Source of the DNA: Cryptomeria japonica
Taxonomy: Eukaryota; Streptophyta; Pinopsida; Cupressales; Cupressaceae
DNA: 64,000 bases
Direction of reading: 5' to 3'
Assembly (NCBI RefSeq): GCF_030272615.1
Contig: NC_081406.1
Location: forward strand, 476,438,900-476,502,899
Within the stretch, counting starts at the first letter, position 1, and the number at the start of each line of letters is the position of its first letter. Both the position numbers and the translations under genes were made by a program. Below the pieces are notes generated by a model. The model did no database searches, had not been told where the DNA came from, and saw only the letters and a list, made by a program, of their open reading frames with translations. Below, piece by piece: positions 1-11,775 of this stretch.

Positions 1-2
1 TA

Positions 3-300
3 ACAAGTTTTGAGGAAGAGTTACTTAAGCTAGGAAGAGAAAAGGAGAGAATAGTGGATAAGGCAAAGAATTTGAGACTAAGACTGAGTCCAAGATTGGA
101 CTATCTAGCATTCATGCAGAAGGAAATATATGAGGCACTTGTATAGGTACAAAGAACACCGATAGAGCATATGCATCACCTCACTAGTATAGTTCAAAGA
201 ATAGAGACAACAATAAGAGACAATAAGAAGTTTATGGAGAGTATAAACTTGATTTTGGCAGATCTATTTCAAATTGTAACTACCCAGTTACAAGGTTGAG
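3..300 (+). pseudogene. C-terminal end of ORF2, element A2
   Basis: Read from base 3, about 98 codons run to a TGA at 298-300 with one in-frame TAG at 144-146. The protein is a lysine/glutamate-rich coiled coil followed by a segment containing EHMHHLT and ending in LILADLFQIV. It aligns along its length with the end of ORF2 in element A1 (about 39190-39470: EEHMHHLTG, LNLVLADVF), so this is a second copy of that family whose 5' part lies outside the window. The function of the ORF2 protein is unknown. The TAG is consistent with CAG or TGG decay. Confidence 0.75.
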
Positions 301-510
301 GCTACAACTCTATTGACACCTTGACAACCTTTGCCATTGATGCCAAAGGGGGAGTAGTAGTATGAGAAAATAACCGACAGAAGAATTATCTACTCAGGGG
401 GAGCATATCTTTTTTGTAACACATTTTTGGTAACATATTTTTGGATTATAGTTTTGGATACACTTTTGAATTTTCTCATGAGTGTTGCCATCAATGCCAA
501 AGGGGGAGGT
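301..510 (+). other. 3' untranslated region and polypurine tract of A2
   Basis: The stretch between the ORF2 stop and the LTR holds three G-rich purine boxes: around 345-354, 396-405 and 499-509. The last directly precedes the LTR start and is the expected primer for plus-strand DNA synthesis. The same three-box layout occurs in A1 and D. Confidence 0.7.
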
Positions 511-1304
511 TGTTGGCATATGCACACTCCAATGAGATATTCTAGGTGATTGAAGGTTTTGTCATTGATGGAAACCTTACAATCCTATGACACCGACAAG
601 GCATTACACCGACATCAACAGATCACACTCTACACCGGCACTCGGACCACCGACACCGACAGAGAAAGGAAGCATACCAGCAAAGAGGCCGATGAGATTT
701 TTGTTATATTGTATTTTGTTTATTATTGTACAATCTTTGTAAGCCAACTTGGCATCATTGTAAAATGACTCTTATATAAGAGAGATCATTGTAGAACATT
801 TGGAAGTAAGATAGAAGATCATATTGAGGCAAAATAAGGCAGACCTATTATGCGAATTATAGGTTAAGGGTTTATGTAAGAAGAAGAGAAGAAACTCATA
901 CTAGATCTGGCATTATAGATGCTATTTTGAAGTAGTACAAGATACTAGATTTGTATAATCCATCATTGTAAGCCAGTGAGACTTCCCATTGAGCAGTGAG
1001 CTCTAGGCAGTTGGCCTTCCTGCATGTGCAGGCCCCTCTTGTAAGTAATATTCTCTTATTGTCCAGTAAGTGAATATTTTGGATCACAAATCTCACTGAG
1101 GTTTTTCCCACACCAGGTTTCCTCATTAAATCATTATGTTATGGTGTTTTTTTCATGTGGTTGTTTTTAATTCTGTTTATTGCATTATTTCTTGCATACT
1201 GGTACACTGTTATAATATGCTCTACATGTTTTAAGTTAAGAAATTCTATTCACCGGTTAGATACTGATTCACCCCCCCTCTCAGTATCTGTGGGGATCCT
1301 AACA
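511..1304 (+). repeat. 3' LTR of element A2
   Basis: It starts TGTTGGCAT directly after the polypurine tract and ends CCTAACA, and it is colinear with both LTRs of A1 (33847-34596 and 39698-40462). The next base resumes minus-strand gag of gypsy element K, so A2 inserted into K. The right copy of the target duplication should be AAAAT (1305-1309); the left copy is outside the window. Confidence 0.85.
592..660 (+). promoter_or_regulatory. Cluster of ACCGAC motifs in the A2 LTR
   Basis: ACCGAC occurs at 592, 608, 649 and 655, near the 5' end of the LTR where U3 enhancers sit. ACCGAC matches the core of the drought/cold element bound by DREB/CBF factors. A1 LTRs keep only scattered copies. Regulatory use is inference. 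Confidence 0.35.
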
Positions 1305-2375
1305 AAAATAATTCTGATAAATCTACTTCTTAAGGGAAAGAATCTCATTTTCCAACCTTTGTACCATTGGATCAATAGTACCTGAAGAAGCTAATTCGAG
1401 AAATATAGGAGAATGCTTATATTTATTTTGATCTTTCTCGATCTTACTAGTAATGATAAGATCATCTTCAACTTTGATTGCCATTGTATGTGCATGAGCC
1501 AAATCTCTCACAAGTGCTCTTCTCAATAATAAACTTGCCTCTAGCAATTGGGGATTAATGAAGAAACACTTAAGATTCTCACTAGTTAGTTGAGAAATGG
1601 TGGAAATGCAGTTCTACAACTTATTGAAGTTCACGATGAAATCACACATAGGTTCATGAAGTTCTTTCTTCATATGTGTATGTTGTGCCAGGAGGGCATG
1701 TGTATCTCAGTCAGCTTGAATCTATCCTGAAAATGAGTTTTGAGGGTATCCCGATTAGTTATGGTTTGAGGTGCCAAATGGTAGAACCAATAGGCAGCTA
1801 CAACTTGTGATGTCTCAATGAACAATATCACTAAAACATTTTCATGTTCAACTTTGAGAACACTACATGCAATGTAAAAAGCAGCAATATGCTCGTAGGG
1901 ATGCTATTTTCCATCTCCATAGAAGTTAGGAATAATGTTCCTAAAAATTTTTGGCAATGGATGGAGTGGAAGAGTTAAATTGAGAGGACCAAAATTTTGT
2001 CCCCACGGACCTTAAGTAGGTTGACCACCTCCTGCAACCATGATTACTGATTGAAAAGATGGAATAGTAAACCTTTGAAATTGTGACAATACCAAGGGTC
2101 TTGGAGCATTGGAATCTTCACTAGGAATAGGTGATCTTTCACTTGTATGAGGATAACTTCATGTATGATGTAAAGGAGATACTAATCTAGAAGGGAAATA
2201 ATTAAAGTTATTCTTCTGTAGCAACTAAAAAATAGGATTGATGATACCTTGATTTCCCCTAGCACGAGTATAACATGAATAGGCCAAATTAGAAACTTGA
2301 GAAACAAGTATAATAGGAAATATTGAAATATAATACTAAAAATGAGAGCACTAGAAGGTGCTTGGTTGTGTGTTC
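1305..2375 (-). pseudogene. gag region of Ty3/gypsy element K, truncated
   Basis: On the minus strand downstream of a primer site, a broken reading frame shows the pattern of the plant gypsy capsid domain: a PLPKIF...FYGDG segment, a HIAAFYIAC helix, LFIETSQ, AYWFYHL, then TITNRDTL and FQDRF. A start codon is possible at 2041. Several stops and frameshifts interrupt it, and 1323-1547 is the longest open piece. The known role of this domain is virus-like particle assembly. The gene is cut at 1305 by the LTR of A2, so the rest of K lies to the left of the window. Confidence 0.65.
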
Positions 2376-2393
2376 TCCCCAGCAAAGTTGCCA
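2376..2393 (-). other. Primer binding site of element K
   Basis: The minus strand reads TGGCAACTTTGCTGGGGA, close to the TGGCGACTC..CTGGGGA primer site of plant gypsy elements of the Tat/Ogre type. It lies 7 bases after the LTR end. Confidence 0.65.
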
Positions 2394-2400
2394 AAACTAT

Positions 2401-3457
2401 TGGTTGAAAATTTTGTAAACTAGGGAAGTTCACAAAATTGTGGTTTTAGTCAAAGTATGCAAGATTAAATCTCTCCTAATTATAAGGGAAGGCTCCCACT
2501 TTACTTACTACTCTTTTCTACTTAGAAAAAACTCTAACTATGAATCCTAATCTAAACTTGGGTGGTACATCATCTAATTCTCTCTTTAGAATAGATGTTA
2601 TTATTTTCTCTTTTTTTCGTAAAAGAAGTTACAATTTAGAGAAACAATGATTAAGACAACTTAAAAGTTACTATGGAGTAACTCAAAGTATGCTAATGAA
2701 CAATAAAAATAATAAGAAGCAAAGTTTCCATGAAAGCACAAAGTCTTTTGTTGCTTCTCCAAGACTAGAAAATAGTACTTCATCACAAAGTCCTCAAAAC
2801 ACTAGAAATCCTATCAACCTTAAATAACTTTTGTAATCCACAATGGTTTTCCAAGATAAAAAGACAAAGCACAAAGTCTTCGTATTGATAAATAATTACA
2901 ATTTTAATGATACTTATTTGAAATAACAAAATAAATCTCAAAGTCTTCAAATAGCTATATCTTGTACTAATTATATCTCACAAATGTTATGATGTAACAC
3001 AAAGTTTACAAGAAAAAATTTGTTCTACTCTTCAAGAATATTTCTCTACAATTCTCTTACTTGATCAAAACAAGATTTTACAACAAGAATGATGTAAGAA
3101 AACTCTCACCATAAACCACAATGTATTCAACACAAAGTATGAATGTCAAAGATGTCTTTTTATTTGATCAAATTTGCAAAATAATAGTATGAACTGAAAG
3201 TTTCAGTTTTCTCTTCTCTTTGGCAAAGTTTCATTGCATAAGATTAAAGATGATAATTAAAAAGAGCCTCCTTATATATATAGGATAGGGGCAATGAGTG
3301 AATCTAGGAAAACTATAGAAAACTATGACTAAGTAAAAAAGGAGTCCTACTTGACATAGAATTTGTGCATATTCTGACACTTAAGGTGTCAAATTCTAAC
3401 TATAAAAATGCACCTACAACTTCAAAAATATATAAAACTACTAAGTGTCACCAAACA
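2401..3457 (-). repeat. 5' LTR of element K
   Basis: On the minus strand the probable start is TGTTTGGTGAC (3457) and the end is TTTTCAACCA (2401), just before the primer site. The outer edge is uncertain by a few bases because no second LTR is in the window. The LTR contains a TATA box and about ten spaced copies of an ACAAAGT motif between roughly 2690 and 3240. Confidence 0.6.
3267..3290 (-). promoter_or_regulatory. TATA box of the K LTR
   Basis: The minus strand reads CCTATATATATAAGGAGG. It is placed about 170 bases into the LTR, as expected for an LTR promoter, which would leave a long transcribed LTR portion. Confidence 0.5.
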
Positions 3458-3458
3458 C

Positions 3459-6051
3459 TCAATTATGATCTTGCTTCATGAATTCCTCTAACTTTTGTAG
3501 GGCAGTCTTCATTTTTTCTTCATCAAGTTGTTTAGTATGACTCGTGACAACTTTAAGCTGAGTGATAGAATCTCCAAGGCCAACATAACATCTTTTGTGC
3601 TTCTTCAGAAGGAAAGCTAAGTTATCTAGATTAACTTGAATGTCTATTAACTTGTCAATTTAAGACATTAAGAAAATTTCTTTGTCAACCTCTTCTCTAA
3701 TGAGCAAGCTAAATTATTTGACAATAAAATCTTCATCAAGAGGCTTTTAATTCTCATCAAGGAATGTGTAAGGAAGTTTTGATATCTTTTTAATGATTTC
3801 CTTTCCTTTGTCATTGCATTCTTTTTGGACCTTTAGCAGATCCTTGATAAACATTTCAAGAGTATTCATTTGATGTTCTAATGCTTTCCTTTGTTCAATG
3901 TATATGTCTCTCAAAGGGGGCACTCCATTATCAACCAGAACATATAATTGAAAATCTTATAACTTCAATCATGAGTCAAAGTCCTTCTCTTGTGTTTCTA
4001 ATTCTTGTGAGAGTAGATCCAATGTTTTATCTATCTTAGATTTAACACCTTCCAGATTGTTGATTAATGCAACTACAAAACATAAAAGATGTATTCCTTG
4101 GCTCAACATCTTGTCCATCCATTCACCCAATGATCTTCCTCGTGAAGTGACCTACTCAACCTGTTTGATGACTTGTTCATCAACTAATGAAGTAATTGGT
4201 TCAATTACGTCCAACGACTTTATTATCTTAATCAACACATTGTTGAGTTATTCCACCTATTTCTTAAGTTTATCCTTCTAAACCTTTTCCTCATTATACC
4301 TTTCCATGAGATTATCCAAATATGTTGGAGTATATTCTATAGTCCCTTCATGAGTTTGTTTACCAAATTCAATTATGTTAATGACATAACTATGGATTGA
4401 ATCTTGTGAATATTTGTATCTAGAGGAGGCACCACAAGTTCTACATGTTCTTTGATTTATCCACCTTCACCCTAGACAAGGTTTTAGCCTTCTTTGTAAC
4501 CTTGGGTTTGATAGGAACCAACTGGATGAAGTCAAAGTTATCTAGGGAGATGGCTTTCTTCTTTCTCTTGGGGTATTGGAGACTAGCCAGGGTCGTAAAT
4601 GTGCATCATCTTCTACTCCTATGGCCAATACTTAAGATGAAAGTTATTGATTTTGTACATTTGTGGTCACAATGGGAGGAGTGGAAGTTATAATTGTAGG
4701 TGGGTTCTCTATAACTGAAACTTTAGGTGCAAGCTCAGTCTTTAACATGAATTTATCAAAATATTCTAATATAGAAGAAGACACTACAGACAAGTTTGGA
4801 AGAAACACATTTTCAATATTTCCTAGCTTTGAAGATCCTCATTGTATCCCTTATCATTTCTTCATCCATGGCCCTTGCCTTGTAAATGGAATTGATTGAA
4901 TATATCCCAATGGTGAGGGAGAACTTGAACCAAAGCTTGTGTAAACCTAAGTAGCATTCATGCATTGCTACCATCTGATGAGCCAACTCTATGAGCATAA
5001 TTTTATCTGATGAATACCTAGGAAGCATGAAGGGTTCACCATCATAGCATCCGAATCTTAGATAAGTAAAAGTAGTAAATTTTACGAACATACACCCACA
5101 GTGGTTCACCACATTCCAGGCTTCATCTAACACCCTCTTTTTCCAGAGTTCCTTATCAATCATGCACATGTAGTGATAGAAGAAAGCATAATTTCCTCTC
5201 TTTAAATGATGTAAACTATTCTTCAGAGTCAAGTGAGAGTAATATTGGTATACATGAATTTGACTCCTATCTCCTATGTTAGGCAATCCTGGAAAATGTC
5301 TCATTGAGGTTGGTACATACACTAGGTCTGAAGTTATATAAAACTTCAGAGTAGTTGAGACCTTGGTAAGTTGTTCACATAAAGTATCACTTATCTACTT
5401 ATCTCAATAGACCTTTTCCTTGTTTTGCCAAATGATATGGATGTATTGATGCATCCATTCATAATAAGTATTTGAAATAGGGAGTCTTTTACCATACTAA
5501 GAAGAGTAATCAAATCATTCACCATGTCAATGAAATCACTTCGATGAATAGTCTTTGGCCATCTTCCAATAGTAGGTCTTTGAATTTTCAACCAATTATC
5601 ATTGATATTTTTTCTACACTTATCTAAATTATTTTCATAGTATGCTTGTGTTGAATGCATGTCAATATTGGCATATTGATCAATGTTTGGATATTTGAAG
5701 ATGGTGTCAAAGAAATCCTCATCCAACTTAATGAGATTTTTCTTCCCCTCTACATCCTTGACAAACCTTCTTACTGGATCAAACTTGTTAGCTAATGCTA
5801 ACACAAACTCAGGGTTTTGTGCTGACATCGATAAAGTTGCAACCAAGTGAATGCTACCATTAATGGTTGCCTCCATTTTGTACAACTAGGGTGTCTCTTT
5901 GACTCTTTTAAGAAACTCTTCAAGATATATATGATGGATTTTGGTATATCTAATTTTATCAATATTAGATGACACAAATGAAGATGGGAAGATCAGATGA
6001 GGGTCTGGTTTCTTAAACTTCATAGATCATTTGCTTGGAAATGGTTGTCAT
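3459..6051 (-). pseudogene. E1: long ORF of unknown family, decayed
   Basis: A minus-strand reading frame of about 860 codons can be followed by homology with E3 at the other end of the window. Shared blocks in order are EEFL.RV, FDP..R.VKD, a HRSDF block, SMR.FPGL and F.LPRY..DKI. The clearest open pieces are 5391-5885 and 4813-5322. A low-complexity Pro/Thr stretch follows near 4660-4800, then a coiled-coil C-terminus (about 3460-4330) containing LGEWMDKMLSQG, shared with E2. Starts at 6051 or 6023 are possible. A putative splice acceptor TTGCAG lies at 6073-6068. I recognise no enzyme domain; the function is unknown. The frame stops at 3459, two bases from the K LTR, so the C-terminus may be cut. 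Confidence 0.6.
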
Positions 6052-6460
6052 ATGATTGTGATTGTAACTGCAACATTTGAAAGAGATCATCACCATTATC
6101 AATTCATCAAATTAATTTTATTAGGGTTTCAAAAATCCTACCTTATTGGTAGAACAAAAGTGCCTTTGGATGTAAATCAATTTTGTAACCCTGATTTTCA
6201 TGTGTGTGCACTTGGTGCAAACCAAATTTACAAACCTAATTTACACCTAAAATTGGCATGGTTCAAAGAAGTGTATTTTGGACTTATAAGTTTTATTTGT
6301 ATTTGGAAAATATTGCAAATCATCTTGGTGTAAATCTTGTTTGTACACCTGATTTGCATCTTCGGAAGTTAAAAAAAAAAGTGGTGGTGATTAGGTTTAC
6401 AAACCCAATTTACACCACTACAAAATAACAAAGTGAAATACTTTTAGATTTGGTACATGT
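6052..6460. repeat. Palindrome array I, left part (upstream of E1)
   Basis: No coding signal is seen. At least three imperfect palindromes lie at about 6214-6247, 6324-6360 and 6381-6418, with arms of the type GGTGTAAAT / ATTTACACC around a TTTACAAACC centre. The array is interrupted at 6460 by element D and resumes at 57978. It lies in the leader, probably the 5' intron, of E1. Confidence 0.65.
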
Positions 6461-7671
6461 TGTTAGACTTGCATGAATATTATTGACATTGATGTCAAAC
6501 TAGTTATCCGGTATGGACTGGACAATGTATGTTGTATACTGAGGAAAATTCAGTTATCTAGTTTGGTCAGGATAAGTTATGCACAACTCATTATTATCAG
6601 GTTTGATCTGGATACTATATGTAGTCGGTATGTGCAGGTGTTGTGTGTTTTGGTATTAGGGGTAATGCAGTAAGATAGAGTTGTTATAATGGAGTGATAT
6701 CTAGAAGATCCCTATCTCCAAAATTTTTAATTGTATTTTCTTGTGTCCCGGTATCAGTTATTTTGGTCATGTCAGTTGTATCTCTTCAAGCTATGTTGAA
6801 GTGCTCTTGGTATGCATGGAATCTATTTGGAGACATTATGCTTGATTTTTGTGATAATGGATCTATATCAATGGGTCTAGATGACCCTATCACATTTTGG
6901 TAATCATAGTATATGCATCGATGAATGGATTATGTAAAAGGAAGCATTTTGATATCTTGCGGAGGCCAACTTGGTCAAGATTTTATTGGATAATGTATTG
7001 AGCTAGGCCGACACATTATTCCCATGTATATGTCCTATGGTATATATATGTAAAAGTATGTGATGTGTAATTGTGAATGATGGAATGGAGATGTGTGTAT
7101 GCAAAAGAGACTTAGCAGTGAAGATAGAAGAGAAGCAGAGTGTGAAGTGTGAGTTGCAGACAACAAAGGTAGTTAGTGTAGAGTCATAGTGTAGTTAGTG
7201 TTGCAGTAGTCCTTCACCGTGCCTACTATAGGACAGTTGTATAGCGATCCTTCACCAAATTTATTGTAAGGATTGTGATTTGTTATCTAAGTTTAATCCT
7301 AGAACTAATCTCATGCATTTGGAGATGCAATTCTCTTCAGTTCAACCTTTTCTATTATAGTGAGCATTTCGGTAGCTAGCCATCTTTTGTATTGCTACAA
7401 TGAGAACTCTGGCAGTGAGCCACCCTTTTGTAAAACACCATATAACTAGTTATATTCTCTTGAGAGTTAACACTCTTCGTGGTTTTTCCCATTTGGTTTT
7501 TTCACATATAAATTCTAGTGTTCCTTTTGTGGTTGTGTTTATCTTGTTTACTGTTTCATGTGTGTAAAGCATATCTGGTCAGAAAGTTTAAGTTCGGTAA
7601 AAAAATTAATTTTTGTGGGAATATTGATTCACCCCCCTCTCAACATTCTGGTCCCTTCAACAAATCCAACA
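6461..7671 (+). repeat. 5' LTR of element D
   Basis: It starts TGTTAGACTTG and ends AATCCAACA, directly followed by the primer site. A TATATATA box is at about 7041. It aligns end to end with 56740-57977, with clearly visible substitutions and a few indels. Confidence 0.88.
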
Positions 7672-7673
7672 AT

Positions 7674-7685
7674 TGGTATCAGAGC
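7674..7685 (+). other. Primer binding site of element D
   Basis: TGGTATCAGAGC, complementary to the 3' end of plant initiator methionine tRNA, two bases after the LTR. Confidence 0.88.
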
Positions 7686-7741
7686 TTTGGTCCCTTGTTT
7701 GAAAGCTTAACCACTTGAGGGAGATCTGCATTGGTTGAATC

Positions 7742-8696
7742 ATGGCACCTATGTCCATGACCGGAGAATTTCAGCTAGACGAAGACTTGAAAATAGCTCT
7801 TGAAGATTGGAAAGTGTTGAATCAGAGAATGAGGAACTAAAAGAAAATGTGATGATAGAAAATGAATGTGTAAAAAAGTTGAGAGAGAAAATCTGTAAAT
7901 TCAAGCTAAGGCATAAGGAGTTAACAATCAATTGAGGTAGGTGAATGAGACTATTAAAGATCCAATGCAGAAGATTGAGGAGAAAGACAAGATAGAGCAA
8001 TCCCCGGATGAAAAAATCAAGCTAAAGTCTAAGAAATGTGAGAAGCTAGAGAAAGAAGTGAAGAATCTTAAGGCATAAAATAAAGTCCTTGATAATAGAA
8101 AGCTCCTGGAAGATTTGATCAACATGCAAAAGGCTCATTTGGACAAAAATAGACTTGGATTTCAACTCTGTATGTGTTCAAATTAGATTGATAAAGGCAA
8201 AGAAGTCAAATTTGAAGTTGAGAAGAAATCAGAAGATGTAGGAAAGAACCAGAATCAGAATCCTAATGCAAGAAGACCACCAGTTCAAAAACCTAATGTG
8301 CAAAGGTACCCATCTCTTAATGGTTACTATTTTCAATGCAATAAATTTAGACATAAGGCTGCAAACTGTAGAAGCATTCAGTGTTATAATTGCAAGAGGT
8401 TTGGTCATAAGGAAAATCATTGTAGAAACCATGTTGTGAGTCAGAATCAAAATCTGGTTGAAGCAAATAAGATGAATTACAACTTTCATGGATATTGGTA
8501 TACTTGCAATGGCTATGGTCATAAGGCTAATCAATGCAGATATAGATTTCATCTAGTAAAGAAGGTGATTAGTTGTTTCAAGTGCAAGAAATCTAGACAT
8601 TACGCTAATCAATGTAGCAAGGGAAATATGGAGAAATATGTTGAGAAGAGTGTGATGAAGAATGATGAATCAAAGAAGAAGAAAAAATTGGTTTGA
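7742..8696 (+). pseudogene. D gag-like protein with coiled coil and four zinc knuckles
   Basis: The ATG at 7742 opens MAPMSMTGEFQLDEDLK, and the frame then breaks repeatedly through a charged, helix-forming region (7800-8150). The 3' part, 8298-8696, is open and carries four CCHC-type knuckles. Two are intact (CYNCKRFGHKENHC and CFKCKKSRHYANQC). Two have lost the first cysteine (YFQCNKF.. and WYTCNGY..). Such knuckles bind the RNA genome in gag proteins. The tail is lysine-rich and ends KKKKKLV. No capsid fold of the usual copia gag is obvious, so gag is assigned by position and zinc knuckles only. Confidence 0.65.
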
Positions 8697-9070
8697 AGAA
8701 AGAAGGAAGAGAAGATAGGAAGTGAGCCTGATGTACTGGAATCTAGTGTAGGTAGCTCTTCCTTTGATAACTAAATATAATACTTTGGCTCAGGGGGAGT
8801 TCCATTCCTAAGGAAAAATCTTTCACTCTTTCCTGTCTGAGTAGATCATGTAGTTGATCCAACATGAATGTGATTTGGAAGTTATCTGGTAATCAAAGAA
8901 CTCTTGCTAACATCATCGATAAGACAATTCTTGGCGACAACCCTAAACAAATGTTTTTGGCAAGTTAAGTATCAACTTTTTGAATTCATTCATTCATTGT
9001 CAATCATTCAGGCTTAAGAATATTGTGAATAGTAGAGAGATAGTAGAGAAAGAGAATAGTGTGAGCAATC
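8697..9070 (+). other. Spacer between gag and ORF2 of D
   Basis: No open frame is seen. A purine box CAGGGGGAGT lies at 8791-8800, resembling the 3' boxes of this element group. Confidence 0.4.
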
Positions 9071-9114
9071 ATGGAAAGAAAAAGGATCGTTGGAGAATCT
9101 AGCAATGAGAAATT
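9071..9114 (+). pseudogene. D ORF2, first codons before insertion of C
   Basis: ATG at 9071 reads MERKRIVGESSNEK before the LTR of element C interrupts. The position, just after the gag spacer, matches the ORF2 starts of A1 (36081) and B (44778). The continuation resumes at 54827. Confidence 0.5.
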
Positions 9115-10464
9115 TTAGGTTTTGGACAAAGTGGCAGTAAACTAAGAGGGAAGGTGAATCATTTTGCTCACAAACATTAATCAATTCAAACACAATTTCA
9201 GATATGATAATTAATAGTGAAAGTACAAATCAATACCACATCAATAACACACATAAAAACCAAGATTTTTGACGTGGAAAAATTAGTTAAGGGAAAAACC
9301 ACGGTTGGAACCTACCCACAATGAGATGATACCCTATTAAGAGTATATTAAATATTGCAATGGGGAATGAAAATGCATTCAGGAACACTGCCTAGAGCTC
9401 ACTACCCAAATACAACAAAGGGCTACAACCCTAGAAAGACTCACTTCCTTACAAAACATTTGGATTACATTTAGAGGATCACAAACTGATGAAATAGAGT
9501 CTCCTCATGCCTGGTTATAGTTCCAATTAAGCACACAATATAATATGCTCTGCCACACTTATGGAAGATCAAAACATTTGTTCACACTTATCTAACCACA
9601 CACATTTGGATATACTCATAGACATCACACAGATACATCTCTCACATGATTATTACATATATGTATACAAATCATCAACCTATAATTCAAGGTCAGCTCA
9701 TCACTCATCACAAATTACAAACCTATAACCACACATGCTACAATATAACATGCAGACCAAAACAATGTCAGCTAAGACATAGTATGGACCTAAACCACCA
9801 CCTCTAACAAGAAACACCTTCAAGAATTAAGCCTCAAACATCCGCAACACACCATAATGATCTGGTCGGCCAAGAACATCGCATAACATGAACATACTAG
9901 AGAAATCATCCACAACAAGCACAATCATCAATGCAGACCATCAACACAAATAGGACATGATCTAGAAACATCCACAAGCATCATGAATTACCATAGCAAC
10001 AACCACAACATCACCACTTACTAGAATCTTCATCATCATTATACCAAACCTCAAGAACACCAACTATACTTACTGCCAACCTACAAGATGTAGTTCTTGA
10101 CCTCCAAATCATGAAACATCTGAATTGAGGACACATATGAACGTCCCAAATACTCTACCAAATCCACAAACCAAGATATTGTAACATGGAGAAATGCAGA
10201 GAAAAATCCAAGACACTAATCAACATAAAACCAACTGCAATACTAGATCTCATAGCTCAATAAAATCACCATGTGGACCATTGAAAGTATAACTAAATCA
10301 ACAAGAGATACTTATCTCAAAACCCTTTAATCTACAACAAATCATCTGCAACACATTGGCCAAACCAACTCATATAATCTGACTGCAACACTGGAACACA
10401 TAGACGAATATGTTGACATCAATGACAACACATTACTTAGTAAAAGTTTCAACAATATCCAATA
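9115..10464 (-). repeat. 3' LTR of element C
   Basis: It aligns with 53498-54826. The plus-strand left edge is degraded (TTAGG or TTTTGG where the other copy has TGTTGG), so the start could be 9115 or 9120. The other edge, CCAATA, abuts the polypurine tract. Divergence from its partner is visibly higher than for A1, B, F or G, as expected of an older element. Confidence 0.78.
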
Positions 10465-10778
10465 ATCTTCCCCTTTGGCATTGATGCCAAAATATGAATA
10501 TAAAAAACAATCAATGCAAAGAAAGAATTCAACTACCAACAATGTCCCCATAACTCTCAACAATTTCCTCCTGAGATCATACACACAAATCAACATAATT
10601 CTTTATCCCTCATAGTTTTTCACATGATTCTCTCCCCCTTTGACATCAATGAAAAAGGCACATATGCAAATCATGATTCTCTCACTCATCAATCTGAATC
10701 ACAAGATTTCTCTATAAAGTTCACTGGACGGATGCAACTCAATGCATCTTATTTCTCATCAAGAGGGGCAATCACCCA
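10465..10778 (-). other. Polypurine tract and 3' untranslated part of C
   Basis: The minus strand reads AAAGGGGAAGAT directly before the LTR (10465-10476), preceded by GGCATCAATGCC. No coding is seen between it and the RNase H end. Confidence 0.65.
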
Positions 10779-11775
10779 TTACTTCTCTCTGAGATACTCA
10801 AAACTATCTTTAGGCAAATGCTTCATGAAGATATATGTAGTTTGTTCCTTTGTAGATACATACTCCAATCTGAATTCCTTCTCATTCATCTTTTCTCTCA
10901 CAAAATGAAACTTGATTGATATATGCTTATTCTTTGAATGCAGCACTGGATTCTTAGAAATGTTGATAGCACTTGAATTATCACAGTATATATACCGTAG
11001 TCTCATCATAAACAACTCTATTATACTCCACCATCCACTTCATCCATACCACTTGAGTACAATTGCTAGCAGCAACAATGTATTTAGCTTTTGCAGTAGA
11101 TAAAGAAATAGCATTCTGCTTCTTACTCATCCATGAAACCAACTTATTTCCCAAGAAAAATACACCACCAATAGTACTCTTTCTGTCATCCGCATCACCT
11201 GCCCAATCAACATCAATAAAAGAACTCAAAGTAAAGTCATCATCCTTAGGATACCACAAAACAAAATCAATTGTACCTTTCAAATATCTGAATATTCTCT
11301 TCATAGATACAACATGAGATTCCTTAGGATCAACTTTAAATCTACTAACAAGACAAAAAACATTCATAATATCTAGTCTAGTCTGAGTCAAATATAGCAA
11401 TCCACCAATCATAGATTTGCATCTAATATAATTTTCTTTTGGAGAATCATCATCCTTTGTCAACTTACATTCGGTCATCATAGGGGTACCAACTAGCTTT
11501 GAATCATCTAAACCAAACTTGTTCAATAATTCCTTCACATACTTAGACTGAGATATAAAAATGCCTTTATCCAATTGAGTAATTAACAATCCCAAAAATA
11601 ATTTCATCACACCAATCATAGACATTTCAAACTCATTCTGCATATCATTAGCAAACTTGTTGCACAAACCATCATCTTCACCAAAAATAATATCATCAAC
11701 AAAAACTTCAATAATTAAGATGTTATCATGATCAATCTTGAGTACAGATTTGTAAGGCCTTCCCCAAACCAAGCT
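10779..11775 (-). pseudogene. C reverse transcriptase (3' part) and RNase H
   Basis: The frame starts near AWF at 11770 with a short internal deletion and a frameshift, then reads the copia catalytic block FVDDIIFG, DKGIFISQSKYVKELL, and the thumb region. RNase H follows: DVDWAGDADDRKST (first Asp present), then STAKAKY where the family has STAEAEY, so the catalytic glutamate is lost. After a frameshift near 11000 come CDNSSAINISKN, HSKNKHI and the end LPKDSFEYLREK. The protein would copy RNA into DNA and remove the RNA strand in the particle. This copy is inactive. The upstream half is at 47384-47839. Confidence 0.85.

Noticed and set aside
2182-2433. 83-codon minus-strand open frame
   Set aside because: It spans the LTR end and primer site of K and is leader sequence.
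9115-9120. Exact left edge of C at 9120
   Set aside because: Starting at 9120 gives TTAGG against AAATG as target duplication; 9115 gives AAATT against AAATG, so 9115 is preferred, though the edge is degraded.
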